64,000 nt of DNA, taken from Parasphingorhabdus marina DSM 22363. Its GTDB lineage: Bacteria > Pseudomonadota > Alphaproteobacteria > Sphingomonadales > Sphingomonadaceae. Location: positions 558,001 to 622,000 of the forward strand of contig NZ_FSQW01000001.1 in the NCBI RefSeq assembly GCF_900128895.1, written 5' to 3'. The notes below the pieces were generated by a model, which saw nothing but the letters and a program-made list of their open reading frames with translations, ran no database searches and was not told where the DNA came from. Below, in pieces: positions 7,991 through 16,823 of this stretch (within the stretch, counting starts at the first letter, position 1; every line of letters starts with the position of its first letter). Both the position numbers and the translations under genes were made by a program.

Positions 7991-9115
7991 ATGCGCGTCG
8001 GTACCCCTACGGAAATCAAGAATCATGAATATCGCGTCGGCCTCACCCCGGAATCGGTGCGCGAACTCTCCGCCCACGGCCATGACGTGCTGGTCCAGTC
8101 CGGGGCGGGCCTCGGCATTGGCGCCGATGATGCCGAATATGTTGCTGCCGGTGCAACCATCGCCGAGACCGCGGCCGAGATTTTCGAAAAATGCGACATG
8201 GTGGTCAAGGTCAAGGAACCGCAGGCGGTTGAACGGGCGATGCTCCGCGAAGGCCAGATCCTGTTCACCTATCTGCACCTGGCACCCGATCCAGAACAGA
8301 CCGCTGATCTGGTCCAATCCAAAGCGACATGCATTGCCTATGAAACCGTGACAGGCACCGGTGGCCTGCCGCTGCTCAAACCGATGAGCCAGGTCGCGGG
8401 GCGGATGTCGATCCAGGCCGGTGCGACAGCGCTGGAAAAAGCCCATGGCGGACGCGGCATCCTGCTCGGCGGTGTGCCCGGCGTGTCTCCCGGCAAGGTC
8501 ACCGTCATCGGCGGCGGTGTGGTTGGTTTCAACGCGGCCCAGATGGCGGCCGGCCTTGGCGCCGATGTGACGATACTCGATCGCAACCCGGATGTGCTGG
8601 AATCGCTCGGTCATTATTTTGAAGCCCGGGCCAAAACCCGTTTTTCCAACAAGGCCAATCTGGCGGAATGTGTGGCAGATGCCGATCTGGTCATCGGCGC
8701 TGTCCTGATCCCCGGTGCGGAAGCGCCGAAACTGGTCAGCCGTGAAATGCTCTCCACCATGCGCCCCGGTTCTGTTCTGGTCGACGTCGCGATTGACCAG
8801 GGCGGCTGTTTCGAAACATCCAAGGCGACTACCCATCAGGATCCGACCTATGTCGTCGATGACATTGTCCATTATTGCGTCGCGAACATGCCCGGCGCCG
8901 TGTCCCGGACGTCCACCTATGCGCTCAACAATGTCACCCTGCCCCATGCTCTGCAGATCGCGAACAAGGGGTGGGAAGCCGCCCTGCGTGATGACGCCCA
9001 TCTCGCCGAAGGCCTGAATGTGTGGAACGGGCACGTCACCTATCAGGCTGTCGCTGACGATCTGGGCTATGATTATATGCCGGTTTCGGAAATAGTGGGA
9101 ACGAAGACCACGTAA
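7991..9115 (+). CDS. ald: Alanine dehydrogenase
   Basis: The 374-residue protein fits alanine dehydrogenase in length and motifs. It starts [20 protein letters not shown], has the substrate-binding MVVKVKEPQ and FTYLHLAPD stretches near residues 70-100, and the NAD-binding [20 protein letters not shown] near 174. DQGG and the C-terminal [12 protein letters not shown] complete the family pattern. It interconverts L-alanine and pyruvate with NAD and ammonia in the cytoplasm, usually for alanine use as nitrogen or carbon source. An AGGAG-type site (caggagcctccc) precedes the ATG. The next gene (SDR) begins 17 bases downstream, so the two may be cotranscribed. Confidence 0.96.
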   Translation: MRVGTPTEIKNHEYRVGLTPESVRELSAHGHDVLVQSGAGLGIGADDAEYVAAGATIAETAAEIFEKCDMVVKVKEPQAVERAMLREGQILFTYLHLAPDPEQTADLVQSKATCIAYETVTGTGGLPLLKPMSQVAGRMSIQAGATALEKAHGGRGILLGGVPGVSPGKVTVIGGGVVGFNAAQMAAGLGADVTILDRNPDVLESLGHYFEARAKTRFSNKANLAECVADADLVIGAVLIPGAEAPKLVSREMLSTMRPGSVLVDVAIDQGGCFETSKATTHQDPTYVVDDIVHYCVANMPGAVSRTSTYALNNVTLPHALQIANKGWEAALRDDAHLAEGLNVWNGHVTYQAVADDLGYDYMPVSEIVGTKTT

Positions 9116-9132
9116 CAAAAGGATCAGATCAT

Positions 9133-10104
9133 ATGGCAGCAGCAGACCAGACACCTCTTGGCTCCGGATTTCCGGCCAAGAGCGAACCGCAGGACGTGCT
9201 GGCCGGCATCGATCTGACCGGGAAGACCGCCATCGTTACCGGCGGCTATTCGGGCATTGGTCTGGAAACCACCCGGGCACTGGCCAGCAAGGGCGCGACG
9301 GTCATTGTCCCCGTGCGTGATCCCGCCAAGGCCGAGGAAAATCTGGCGACGGTCACTGGTGATGTGTCTTCGGCAAAAGTGGATCTTGCCGACCTGGATT
9401 CGGTGCGCGGTTTCGCGTCCTCCGTATATGACAGCGTCGATGCCCTCGACCTCCTGATCAACAATGCGGGCATCATGGCCTGTCCGCTGGAGCGGGTCGG
9501 ACCGGGTTGGGAAAGCCAGTTCGGGGTCAATCATATGGGCCATTTTGCCCTGACCAAGGCGCTCTTGCCTCTTATCGAAAAGGCCGATGCGCCGCGCGTT
9601 GTTGCCTTGTCCTCGATCGCCCACAAACGCGGCGGAATCCTGTGGGACGACATCCAGTTCGAGAAAAGCGAATATCACAAATGGGTGGCCTATGCGCAGG
9701 CGAAAAGTGCCAATGCGCTCTTCGCCAATGCGCTAAGCCGGCGGATGGCGGATTTTGACGGCCGGGCATTTTCGGTACATCCCGGCGGAATCTTCACACC
9801 CCTGCAGCGGCACCTTCCCAAGGAAGAACAGATTGAACTGGGCTGGCTCGGCCCGGATGGCGAAGTCAGTGAAGGCGCAAAAGCGATTTTCAAAACCCCG
9901 GAACAAGGTTGCACAACGACCCTCTGGGCTGCCACTTCTTCGCTGCTCGATGACAAGCACGGGCTCTATTGCGAGGATTGTGATGTGGCGCAGCTGATGA
10001 GCGCAGATTCGCCGCCTTATCTCCATTGCGCCCCGCATATTGCCGATGAGGAGGGCGCGGAACGGCTCTGGGATATCAGCGAAGAACTGCTCGCCGAGGC
10101 CTGA
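9133..10104 (+). CDS. SDR family NAD(P)-dependent oxidoreductase
   Basis: The 323-residue product is a classical/extended short-chain dehydrogenase of the retinol-dehydrogenase/WW-domain-oxidoreductase-like kind. Evidence is the cofactor motif TGGYSGIGLE near residue 36, DLADLDSV, the NNAG motif near 112, the catalytic Ser in VVALSSIAH, and the YxxxK pair in YAQAKSAN. The substrate cannot be read from sequence. It follows ald by 17 bases and precedes a DUF5818 gene by 6 bases, which suggests one transcription unit. An AAAGGATC site sits upstream of the ATG. Confidence 0.9.
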   Translation: MAAADQTPLGSGFPAKSEPQDVLAGIDLTGKTAIVTGGYSGIGLETTRALASKGATVIVPVRDPAKAEENLATVTGDVSSAKVDLADLDSVRGFASSVYDSVDALDLLINNAGIMACPLERVGPGWESQFGVNHMGHFALTKALLPLIEKADAPRVVALSSIAHKRGGILWDDIQFEKSEYHKWVAYAQAKSANALFANALSRRMADFDGRAFSVHPGGIFTPLQRHLPKEEQIELGWLGPDGEVSEGAKAIFKTPEQGCTTTLWAATSSLLDDKHGLYCEDCDVAQLMSADSPPYLHCAPHIADEEGAERLWDISEELLAEA

Positions 10105-10110
10105 TCTTCG

Positions 10111-10317
10111 ATGAAGGATCCCGTCCGACCGGAGGCCGAATATGCAGGAATGCTGGTCCGCGATGCAGGCGGCTTTGTGCTGCAGGCCGATGACGGGAAC
10201 AGCTATCGCCTGGAATTATTGCGGACGCCCGTTGATGCGGTCGAGAAACGTGTCGTCGTGACAGGCATACTGGTAAGCGAATTGTCGATCGAAGCCGAAG
10301 CTGTGCGACTGGCTTAG
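10111..10317 (+). CDS. DUF5818 domain-containing small protein
   Basis: This 68-residue protein has the pattern of small sphingomonad DUF5818 proteins: a strand around AGMLVRDAGGFVLQADDGNSYRL, then a helix-free segment ending in a KRVVVTGILV strand, as in small beta-barrel (OB-like) folds. Function is unknown. It starts 6 bases after the SDR stop, with GATGAAGGATC around the start. Its stop codon overlaps the rpoN stop on the other strand by four bases, so the two transcripts converge. Confidence 0.7.
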   Translation: MKDPVRPEAEYAGMLVRDAGGFVLQADDGNSYRLELLRTPVDAVEKRVVVTGILVSELSIEAEAVRLA

Positions 10318-11837
10318 GCCGCCTTGCCCTGCAATGCTTTTTGGCGGCGGCGTTGAACCGAACTGCCAAGCCCCAGAGCTTCGCGATATTTGGCGACGGT
10401 TCGCCGGGCAATGTCGAAGCCTTCCTCCTTGAGCAGCTTGACCAGCTTGTCGTCGGACAGGATCTTTTTCGGATCCTCATTGTCGATCAGGGACTTGATA
10501 TGGCTCTTCACGGCTTCCGCTGACGCCGCTTCGCCACCGGTAGAAGACTGGATACCGCTGGTGAAGAAATATTTGAGCTCAAACGTGCCACGTGCGCAGG
10601 ACAGATATTTGTTCGACGTCACCCGGCTGACGGTGGATTCGTGCATTTCAATCGCATCGGCAACATTCTTCAGCGTCAGCGGCCGGAGATGGGCGACACC
10701 TTCGCGGAAGAAATTCTCCTGCTGCTTCACGATCTCGGTAGCGACCTTGGTGATCGTGCGCTGCCGCTGGTCAAGCGCCTTGACCAGCCAGCTCGCATCG
10801 GCGAGGCAATCGTTCAGCCATTCTTTCGACGCCTTGTCCTGCGCGCCGTCTTCCAGCTCGCTATAATAGGTGCGGTTGACCAGCACTCTGGGCAAGGTCG
10901 CACTGTTGATTTCAATGATCCACTTGCCGCGACGCTCCGCTACGAAAATGTCGGGGACTACCGCCTGAACATCGCCGCCGCCGATCCGCAGGCCCGGTTT
11001 CGGATCATAATCACGGATTTCGGATACCATATCCATAATATCTTCGTCGTCGACATTGCAGATGCGCTTGAGTTGCGGCAACGCGCCTTTGGCGAGCAGG
11101 TCCAGATTGTCGAGCAGGCAGGCCATGGCGGGATCATAACGATCAGCGTCCTTCGCCTGCAGCATCAGACATTCCGACAGGTCCCGCGCGCCGACCCCCA
11201 CCGGTTCCAGACTTTGCACAGCGGTCAGGACATGTTTCACTTCTTCCAGGCCCACTCCGAGCCGATGCGACAACTCGAGCAGGTCGCACTGCAGATAGCC
11301 GCATTCATCAATCTGATCGATGATATGCTGGGCTATGAACAACTCCGCGCCAGACAGAATAGCGCCTGCCTGTTTCATCAAATGTTCGGCCAGAGTGGTT
11401 TCGGCCACCAGCATATTCTCAAAATCGGGAGCCTCGCCACCGGAACCACTGGAAGAAGCCGTTGCGCCATTCAATCCCAATGTCCCATCAAGCGCACCTG
11501 CAGGCTGTCCGTCGCTCTCGGACAGGCTGTTGCTCGAAAACTGCTCGCCCGAAACGTCAATGTCCAGTGTCGATTCCGCTTCAGCCGGCCCGGAAGTTAA
11601 TATTTCATCGCTGCCCTGGACCGCTGGCTCCGCATCGACATCCGCGCCGTCGCCATCACCGGTATTTTCCGCGGTGAGCTCTCCGGTTTCGAGCAACGGA
11701 TTTCGCTCGAGCTCATCCGATATGTAGGTTTCCAGCTCCAGGTTGGACAAGGCCAGCAGCTTGATTGCCTGCTGCAGCTGCGGGGTCATCACCAGTGACT
11801 GGCTCTGTCGCAGGTCGAGGCGTGGACCCAGTGCCAT
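10314..11837 (-). CDS. rpoN: RNA polymerase sigma-54 factor
   Basis: The 507-residue protein is sigma-54. It opens with the Gln/Leu-rich region I (SQSLVMTPQLQQAIKLLALSN) that contacts activators. An acidic, Ser-rich linker follows (about residues 55-140). Then come the core-binding domain, the helix-turn-helix VADAIEMHESTVSRVTSNKYL near 395-415, and the C-terminal RpoN box ARRTVAKYRE near 475, which reads the -24 promoter element. It directs transcription of nitrogen-related and other activator-dependent genes. It lies just downstream of lptB, the usual alphaproteobacterial order rnd-lptC-lptA-lptB-rpoN. Confidence 0.97.
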   Translation of the reverse strand: MALGPRLDLRQSQSLVMTPQLQQAIKLLALSNLELETYISDELERNPLLETGELTAENTGDGDGADVDAEPAVQGSDEILTSGPAEAESTLDIDVSGEQFSSNSLSESDGQPAGALDGTLGLNGATASSSGSGGEAPDFENMLVAETTLAEHLMKQAGAILSGAELFIAQHIIDQIDECGYLQCDLLELSHRLGVGLEEVKHVLTAVQSLEPVGVGARDLSECLMLQAKDADRYDPAMACLLDNLDLLAKGALPQLKRICNVDDEDIMDMVSEIRDYDPKPGLRIGGGDVQAVVPDIFVAERRGKWIIEINSATLPRVLVNRTYYSELEDGAQDKASKEWLNDCLADASWLVKALDQRQRTITKVATEIVKQQENFFREGVAHLRPLTLKNVADAIEMHESTVSRVTSNKYLSCARGTFELKYFFTSGIQSSTGGEAASAEAVKSHIKSLIDNEDPKKILSDDKLVKLLKEEGFDIARRTVAKYREALGLGSSVQRRRQKALQGKAA

Positions 11838-11883
11838 TATCTTCGCCGGATCCCTTCTCCGCGCCGATAGTTACCAGCGATCT

Positions 11884-12678
11884 TCACAGTGCAAAGCCTT
11901 CGCCAAGGTACAGGCGCCGGACATTTTCGTCGGCGACCAGGTCTTCGGGACTTCCGGCAAACAGCACCTGACCATCATAAATAATGCAGGCCCGGTTCAC
12001 GATATCGAGCGTTTCACGGACATTATGGTCAGTGATCAGCACACCGATTCCGCGCTCGCGGAGCTGGACGACAAGATCGCGAATATCCGAAATCGAAATC
12101 GGATCGATACCTGCAAAAGGTTCGTCCAGCAGGATGATCGAGGGGTTGGCGGCCAGTGCACGCGCAATCTCGCAGCGACGACGTTCGCCTCCTGAAAGAG
12201 CCATGGCAGGGGACGAGCGCAGCGCTGTCAGGCCGAATTCATCGAGCAGGCGGTCAAGTGTTTCCGCGCGGACTTCCTTGTCGCTTTCTACCATTTCCAG
12301 CACGGCAGAAATATTCTGCTCCACGGTCATGCCGCGGAAAATTGACGTTTCTTGCGGCAGGTACCCGAGGCCCAGAATCGCCCGGCGGTACATGGGAAGC
12401 GATGTAATATCCTCGCCATCGAGCATGATCCGGCCGGCATCGGGCCGGACAAGACCCATGACAGAATAGAAGCAGGTGGTCTTGCCAGCTCCGTTGGGGC
12501 CCAAAAGGCCAACAACCTCCCCGCGCGCCACCGAAAGCGACACATCCGACAAAACGCTGCGCTTGTCATAGCTTTTGGCAATCGAAACAACCGCCAGGCC
12601 ATGTTCCATGGCGTCGCTTGCCATGGCAGAGCCCGGTGCAGATGCGGTGCTTTGATCAACAGCAGCGATATCGTTCAT
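11884..12678 (-). CDS. lptB: LPS export ABC transporter ATP-binding protein
   Basis: The 264-residue protein is the ATPase of the lipopolysaccharide exporter LptB2FG. It carries Walker A GPNGAGKTT, signature LSGGERRR, Walker B IILLDEPFAGIDP, and the switch histidine in ITDHNVRE. It has about 25 extra N-terminal residues compared with E. coli LptB; an internal ATG at residue 19 or 24 is an alternative start. It works at the inner membrane with LptF, LptG and LptC to push LPS onto the LptA bridge. A 134-base gap separates it from lptA, so it may have its own promoter. rpoN follows after 46 bases. Confidence 0.95.
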   Translation of the reverse strand: MNDIAAVDQSTASAPGSAMASDAMEHGLAVVSIAKSYDKRSVLSDVSLSVARGEVVGLLGPNGAGKTTCFYSVMGLVRPDAGRIMLDGEDITSLPMYRRAILGLGYLPQETSIFRGMTVEQNISAVLEMVESDKEVRAETLDRLLDEFGLTALRSSPAMALSGGERRRCEIARALAANPSIILLDEPFAGIDPISISDIRDLVVQLRERGIGVLITDHNVRETLDIVNRACIIYDGQVLFAGSPEDLVADENVRRLYLGEGFAL

Positions 12679-12812
12679 AAAATTCTTGTCCCTGGCCGCG
12701 GTTCTGCGCCCTGATTTCTTGTCTAAGGGTTAATATTGCCCCAATCCAATGGATTTTGGCAAGCTTTGTGCATGGAAGAGGCAAATATCTGTTTTGACGA
12801 CAGAAAATATCG

Positions 12813-13364
12813 CTATTGCGGATCCCGCTGGGGCACAGTGAATGTGCCGGACACGCGTCCGCCAGAATTTCTGACTCCCGATGCACCCCTGCCAGCGGCC
12901 TGACCATCTATCGTGGATTGCCCGGAAGCCAGATCGATTATCAGCCGCCCTCCCGAGAGCCGATTGGTGCCCTGGGTCAACTGCACATTACCGACAACGG
13001 TAATCAACCGGCGATTCAGATCATATATGGCGGCGTTACCGCTGGCTGTATCGCCATTCTTGACTATTCGCACGCCGCCCGAAGCATCTATTCGGTCCAC
13101 TTCAATCCCGCCGGTATTGCGGTAGGCCACGGTCATTCTCGCCGAGTTCAGAACCAGACCCGCCTGTTCGACACGGACGGCACCGGAAAGCACTACGCGA
13201 TCGGCACGATCCTGCACTTCGATCCGTCCGGCGTCAAAATTGACAGGTGCGTTGGCATTATGGCCGCCAAAAACCTGCGCAGGCGCCGCTCCGGCAAAAA
13301 CTGTCATGCCCGCTGCAATCAGCAAGGTGCCCGCAAGCATTCCGGCCTTGGTCTGTCTTTTCAT
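12813..13364 (-). CDS. lptA: LPS transport periplasmic protein LptA
   Basis: The 183-residue protein has a signal peptide (MKRQTKAG... to GAAPAQ) and an OstA-like beta-jellyroll: paired short strands around RIEVQDRADRVVLSGAVRVEQ, RMTVAYRN, GGVRIVKNGDTASGNAAIYDLNRRLITVVGNV and LSGGRLIIDLASGQ. This is the periplasmic bridge that carries LPS between LptC and LptD. Its start codon directly follows the lptC stop, and lptB lies downstream, so context supports the assignment. Confidence 0.92.
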   Translation of the reverse strand: MKRQTKAGMLAGTLLIAAGMTVFAGAAPAQVFGGHNANAPVNFDAGRIEVQDRADRVVLSGAVRVEQAGLVLNSARMTVAYRNTGGIEVDRIDASGGVRIVKNGDTASGNAAIYDLNRRLITVVGNVQLTQGTNRLSGGRLIIDLASGQSTIDGQAAGRGASGVRNSGGRVSGTFTVPQRDPQ

Positions 13365-14009
13365 TTATCCGCCCCTCAGTCCGTTTTGCACGATGCGCAA
13401 TTTTGCATTGCCATCAAGTGTCACCGTACGCGCATTCATGTCTGCCTTCAGTTGATCAGCCCGGAAAGTCCCGATATTGGTCCGGCCTTCAACGGCCTGG
13501 TCACTTTCCAGGGTCCGGCTCTTCAGATCTACGGTCACATTGTTGGTAGTGAGGCGGTACCCGCCGGCGGATTCCACCTGAACGGGTCCTGGAACACTGA
13601 CATTTTCCAGATCCATATCATAGCGCCCTTGTTGCGCCCGAATCTGCGCGGGTCCGTCTTCCAGCAGGATACGAGCGGACAGATTGCTCAGCTCGACTAT
13701 CGCCTCTTCCGAGCTTTTTTGAACGGCGGAACCCGCTTTCAGGGAAAATGGTCGGCCCTGACTATCTTCTCCACGATACAGCGCTTCCGTGACCCGCATG
13801 CGTTCTTTCGCGACTTCCACACTGTTTTTGTCCAGAACAAAACTCAGCTCACCCGCCATGGTAAAGGGCGCAAGCGCCAAAACAGCACCCAGGGCCCCAA
13901 CAAATACCGGCAGGAGAATCCGCAAGAAACGGATGTTGCGATCATGGCTGCCACCCGGAGCGGCGAACTCCTGTCGCTTGCTTTTGGCTTTGTTGGTCTC
14001 AGTCGACAT
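13365..14009 (-). CDS. lptC: LPS export ABC transporter periplasmic protein LptC
   Basis: The 214-residue protein has a charged N-terminus, a single membrane helix (FLRILLPVFVGALGAVLALAP, about residues 27-47) and an LptC-type periplasmic fold with repeated strands such as RMRVTEALYRGEDSQGRPFSL and RLTTNNVTVDLKSRTL. It receives LPS from LptB2FG and hands it to LptA. Its stop is adjacent to the lptA start, and rnd lies upstream. Confidence 0.9.
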   Translation of the reverse strand: MSTETNKAKSKRQEFAAPGGSHDRNIRFLRILLPVFVGALGAVLALAPFTMAGELSFVLDKNSVEVAKERMRVTEALYRGEDSQGRPFSLKAGSAVQKSSEEAIVELSNLSARILLEDGPAQIRAQQGRYDMDLENVSVPGPVQVESAGGYRLTTNNVTVDLKSRTLESDQAVEGRTNIGTFRADQLKADMNARTVTLDGNAKLRIVQNGLRGG

Positions 14010-14082
14010 ATTGATGCTTTTTCACACGAGGCGGCGTTTATCGGGCCTGAATACGGGCAATGCGTACCACCTACCAATCCCG

Positions 14083-14700
14083 TCAGGCATGCGCAAATAT
14101 ATCCACGTCCGGCCATCCGGCGATGTCCAGCCGCGCCCGATGGGGAAGAAAATCGAAGCAGGCCTGAGCCAGTTCCATTCGCCCTTCCCGTTCAAGCCGG
14201 ACTTTCAGCTCGTCCCTCAGACGATGAAGAAACCGGACGTCGGATGCCGCATAATCCTGTTGCGCTTCGCTGAGTTCCGGCCCGCCCCAGTCACTGGACT
14301 GCTGCTGTTTGGAAATATCCTGCGCCAGCAATTCACGGACCAGCTCCTTGAGACCATGGCGATCCGTGTAGGTGCGTACCAGTCGAGATGCGATTTTGGT
14401 GCAAAACACGGGCTCTGCCATCACCCCCATATAATGCTGGATAGCGGCAAGATCGAAGCGGGCAAAATGATATAGTTTCACACGGCCGGGATCGGCGAGA
14501 ATCGCCCTGAGATTGGGGGCGGAATAATCACTGTTGACTCCAAACCGGACAAGATGCTCGTCTCCACCGCCATCGGAGATCTGAAGCAGGCAGAGGCGAT
14601 CGCGCAAAGTCTGAAGACCCATGGTCTCGGTGTCTACAGCGACTGGTCCGTCTGCCAGAACGTCCTTCGGCAAGTCTTCTTCGTGAAAATATACGGACAT
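14083..14700 (-). CDS. rnd: Ribonuclease D (3'-5' exonuclease, short form)
   Basis: The 205-residue protein holds the DEDD exonuclease domain: VDTETMGL near residue 20 (first D and E), YHFARFDLAAI near 82, and YAASDVRFLHRL near 150. It lacks the C-terminal HRDC domain of E. coli RNase D, as is usual for this short alphaproteobacterial form. It should trim structured RNA, including tRNA precursors, in the cytoplasm. It sits upstream of lptC with a 73-base gap, an arrangement common in this class. Confidence 0.9.
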   Translation of the reverse strand: MSVYFHEEDLPKDVLADGPVAVDTETMGLQTLRDRLCLLQISDGGGDEHLVRFGVNSDYSAPNLRAILADPGRVKLYHFARFDLAAIQHYMGVMAEPVFCTKIASRLVRTYTDRHGLKELVRELLAQDISKQQQSSDWGGPELSEAQQDYAASDVRFLHRLRDELKVRLEREGRMELAQACFDFLPHRARLDIAGWPDVDIFAHA

Positions 14701-14936
14701 TACGCTTCTCTTATCTGGTTTTGACAGTCCATGACATGCAACTCAATGGCGGCCTGGGACCATCCATCCCGGATCGGGCAAAAAGACATGTTTTTCAGAT
14801 CTTTCGGCCGAGCAGCACAAATTGACATCATGGCGTCCATGAATATGCTATGTGCCGTAGCGCCACAAAAACAGCAAGACCTAGATTGCCGTTCGCCAGC
14901 GACCCGAATGGCCGTCTTCAAAAGTTGGGGAAAAAC

Positions 14937-15299
14937 ATGACAGACCAGAAATCGCCTTCGTCGGACAGCAATTTCGACATGAACAAGTCAACCATCATAT
15001 CACTTCTGTATATCGCCAGTTTTGTGGTGGGTATCACCGGGCTTATCGGAGGAATACTGGCATTTGTCTGGAAAGACGAAGTCGCCGGAACCTGGGAAGA
15101 AAGTCACCTGCAATATCACATCATGACCTTCATTGTCGGTATCATCGTGGGAGTGGTTGGCGTAATATTGTCTTTCGTACTCATTGGAATCCCGCTGTTG
15201 TTTGCTCTTGCGGTCTGGGTTCTGGTCCGTTCGATCATGGCTTTGCTGAAGGCCCAGAAGCAGGAACCCATGGCAGATCCGAAAACCCTGCTTTTCTGA
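14937..15299 (+). CDS. Small membrane protein, DUF4870-like
   Basis: This 120-residue protein has three predicted membrane segments (about residues 20-42, 58-82 and 85-105), with a charged loop WKDEVAGTWEESHLQYH between the first two. The pattern of helices and the ESHxQYHxMT motif match the DUF4870/COG3671 small membrane protein family of unknown function. The ATG at 14937 was chosen over an upstream start because it follows a GGGG-A site (gttggggaaaaac) and gives a normal soluble N-terminus. It stands alone, divergent from rnd. Confidence 0.75.
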   Translation: MTDQKSPSSDSNFDMNKSTIISLLYIASFVVGITGLIGGILAFVWKDEVAGTWEESHLQYHIMTFIVGIIVGVVGVILSFVLIGIPLLFALAVWVLVRSIMALLKAQKQEPMADPKTLLF

Positions 15300-15372
15300 G
15301 ATCGCGAAATTTGATGTCCTGAGGAGTCAGGATTCTGTTCCTGGTTAACGCGAATTTCGCCAGTTGCGGAAT

Positions 15373-15418
15373 TTTGTTCGCATAACCCGTGGTTTTTCTA
15401 TATGGTTGCGCAGCGCAG
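15373..15418 (+). promoter_or_regulatory. Candidate promoter upstream of the cold-shock gene
   Basis: TTGTTC followed by 17 bases and TCTATA/TATATG-like sequence gives a plausible housekeeping promoter about 100 bases before the cold-shock coding region. This leaves a leader of roughly 100 bases or more, as is usual for cold-shock mRNAs whose leader folds with temperature. The call rests on hexamer similarity only. Confidence 0.3.
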
Positions 15419-15509
15419 GACATAGGGATTCGCGCGGGATAATGATCAGAACATCGTCCGTTCTGACATTGGATGATACTTTTTGGGCGAAGTGAAAGAC
15501 GATTCAGGA

Positions 15510-16163
15510 ATGGGTTTTGACAGGAACCGGCGTGGTAGAGGCCGGGATAAGCGCGACAGCTTCGGCGATGAAAATTTTGACGGATATCAAGGTGACAGTG
15601 CTCCCCCAGTAGAACGATACACCCGCCCCGACAGCGGTTTTGGCGGCGGTGGTGGCGGTCATCGCGGCGGCGGCATGCCAGATCAGGTGGTTGGCGAAAG
15701 CACCGGAAAAGTTAAGTTTTTCAATGCCCAAAAAGGGTTTGGATTCATTGTCCAGGATACGGGTGGCGACGATGTTTTCGTTCATATCAGCCAGGTTGAA
15801 CGGGCTGGGCTCAAGGGGCTGGCCGAAGGTCAGGGCTTGCGCTTTTCTCTTGTGGATCGGGGCGGCAAGGTTTCCGCTTCCGACATTCAGATTGAAGGCG
15901 ACCTGATCGAAGTCGTCGATCGCGGTGGACCGCCACAGCGGGAACTGACCGGAGAAAAAGCCAGTGGAACCGTCAAGTTCTTCAACAGCATGAAAGGTTT
16001 CGGATTCATCCAGCGTGATGATGGTCAGCCAGACGCATTTGTGCATATTTCTGCAGTCGAACGAGCTGGGATGAGCGGGCTGGAAGAGGGCGACAAGCTG
16101 GAATTTGAGCTGGAAGTCGACCGGCGCGGCAAAACTGCTGCGGTCAATCTGATCGCCAAATAG
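15510..16163 (+). CDS. Cold-shock protein with two cold-shock domains
   Basis: The 217-residue protein has an Arg/Asp/Gly-rich N-terminus (about residues 1-60, including a Gly/His run) and two cold-shock domains at about 65-127 and 152-215. Each carries the RNP1-like KGFGFI and RNP2-like VFVHIS/AFVHIS motifs that bind single-stranded RNA or DNA. Double-CSD proteins of this type are common in alphaproteobacteria and act as RNA chaperones. The start is uncertain: ATG at 15510 begins the family-like MGFDRNRRGRGRDKRD, though the frame stays open to a TTG at 15483. A strong terminator follows. Confidence 0.9.
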   Translation: MGFDRNRRGRGRDKRDSFGDENFDGYQGDSAPPVERYTRPDSGFGGGGGGHRGGGMPDQVVGESTGKVKFFNAQKGFGFIVQDTGGDDVFVHISQVERAGLKGLAEGQGLRFSLVDRGGKVSASDIQIEGDLIEVVDRGGPPQRELTGEKASGTVKFFNSMKGFGFIQRDDGQPDAFVHISAVERAGMSGLEEGDKLEFELEVDRRGKTAAVNLIAK

Positions 16164-16183
16164 GCTGAGACCAAAAACAAATC

Positions 16184-16213
16184 AAAAATAGCGGGCACTG
16201 ACCCGCTATTTTT
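16184..16213. terminator. Bidirectional rho-independent terminator
   Basis: A perfect 12-base inverted repeat AAAAATAGCGGG / CCCGCTATTTTT closes a six-base loop. Because the stem ends in A-runs and T-runs it can terminate the cold-shock transcript from the left and the convergent dps transcript from the right. Confidence 0.9.
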
Positions 16214-16231
16214 GGTTCTTCGCTGTTTCAA

Positions 16232-16699
16232 TCAGGCGCTCTGCGCACTTTCGAGCAGGAACCAGGCGCGTTGCTCTGCCTGATCAGTCCAGTCGTCAAG
16301 CATACCGTCCGTGGCATTGTCGCCTGCTTCACCAGCGAGCTCCTTCGCAGACCGATACTGCTCAACCAGCCGCAGATTGTCGTTGCGCAATTCGCTCAGC
16401 ATGTCGTCCGCGCTGACTTTGACAGAATCGTTGTCGCTCAGGCTTTGTCGGCCGGAAATGTCGCCGATGGACGTCAGGGTGCGGTGGCCGTTTTTCCGAA
16501 CCCTTTCGGCGATTAGATCGGTTGTGGCCAAAATTTCGGCCGCATGTTCATCAAACATCAGATGATAGTCCCGGAAATGCGGTCCGGACACGTGCCAGTG
16601 AAAGTTTTTCGTCTTCAGATACAGTGCAAATGTGTCCGCCAGAATGGCATTCAGTGCTTCGGCAACAGCTTTCTTTGCGTTGTCTCCTGTGGTCATCAT
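16232..16699 (-). CDS. dps: Dps family DNA-protecting ferritin-like protein
   Basis: The 155-residue protein is a Dps/Dps-like ferritin: the ferroxidase-site helices contain KNFHWHVSGPHFRDYHLMFDEHA near residue 32, and the C-terminal helix contains a DWTDQAEQRAWFL segment. Dodecamers of this family oxidise and store iron and shield DNA during starvation or peroxide stress. A GGAG site lies just before two adjacent ATG codons; either may start translation. It converges on the cold-shock gene with a shared terminator. Confidence 0.92.
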   Translation of the reverse strand: MMTTGDNAKKAVAEALNAILADTFALYLKTKNFHWHVSGPHFRDYHLMFDEHAAEILATTDLIAERVRKNGHRTLTSIGDISGRQSLSDNDSVKVSADDMLSELRNDNLRLVEQYRSAKELAGEAGDNATDGMLDDWTDQAEQRAWFLLESAQSA

Positions 16700-16823
16700 A
16701 ATTCTCCATCAACTACCTGTTGATTCTTTAATAGGTCGGTTTTCCGGAGTGTGCCAACGCAATTCCTGGGTCTGTCTGATTTGTTGAATCGATAAATGCC
16801 TGGTCGTTAATCGACTATATTGA

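Noticed and set aside
7961-9154. Antisense frame of 397 codons opposite alanine dehydrogenase
   Set aside because: It mirrors the ald gene exactly, including its flanks, and has a composition typical of antisense shadows.
12752-12768. Sequence TTGGCAAGCTTTGTGCA, close to a sigma-54 -24/-12 promoter with correct 10-base spacing
   Set aside because: It points right on the plus strand, into the antisense side of lptA, where no gene starts. Orientation is wrong for lptB or rpoN, so it is probably chance.
12816-14273. Long open frame on the plus strand (485 codons)
   Set aside because: It lies antisense to lptA and lptC, which have clear motifs and codon use. It arises because high-GC coding DNA leaves the opposite strand open.
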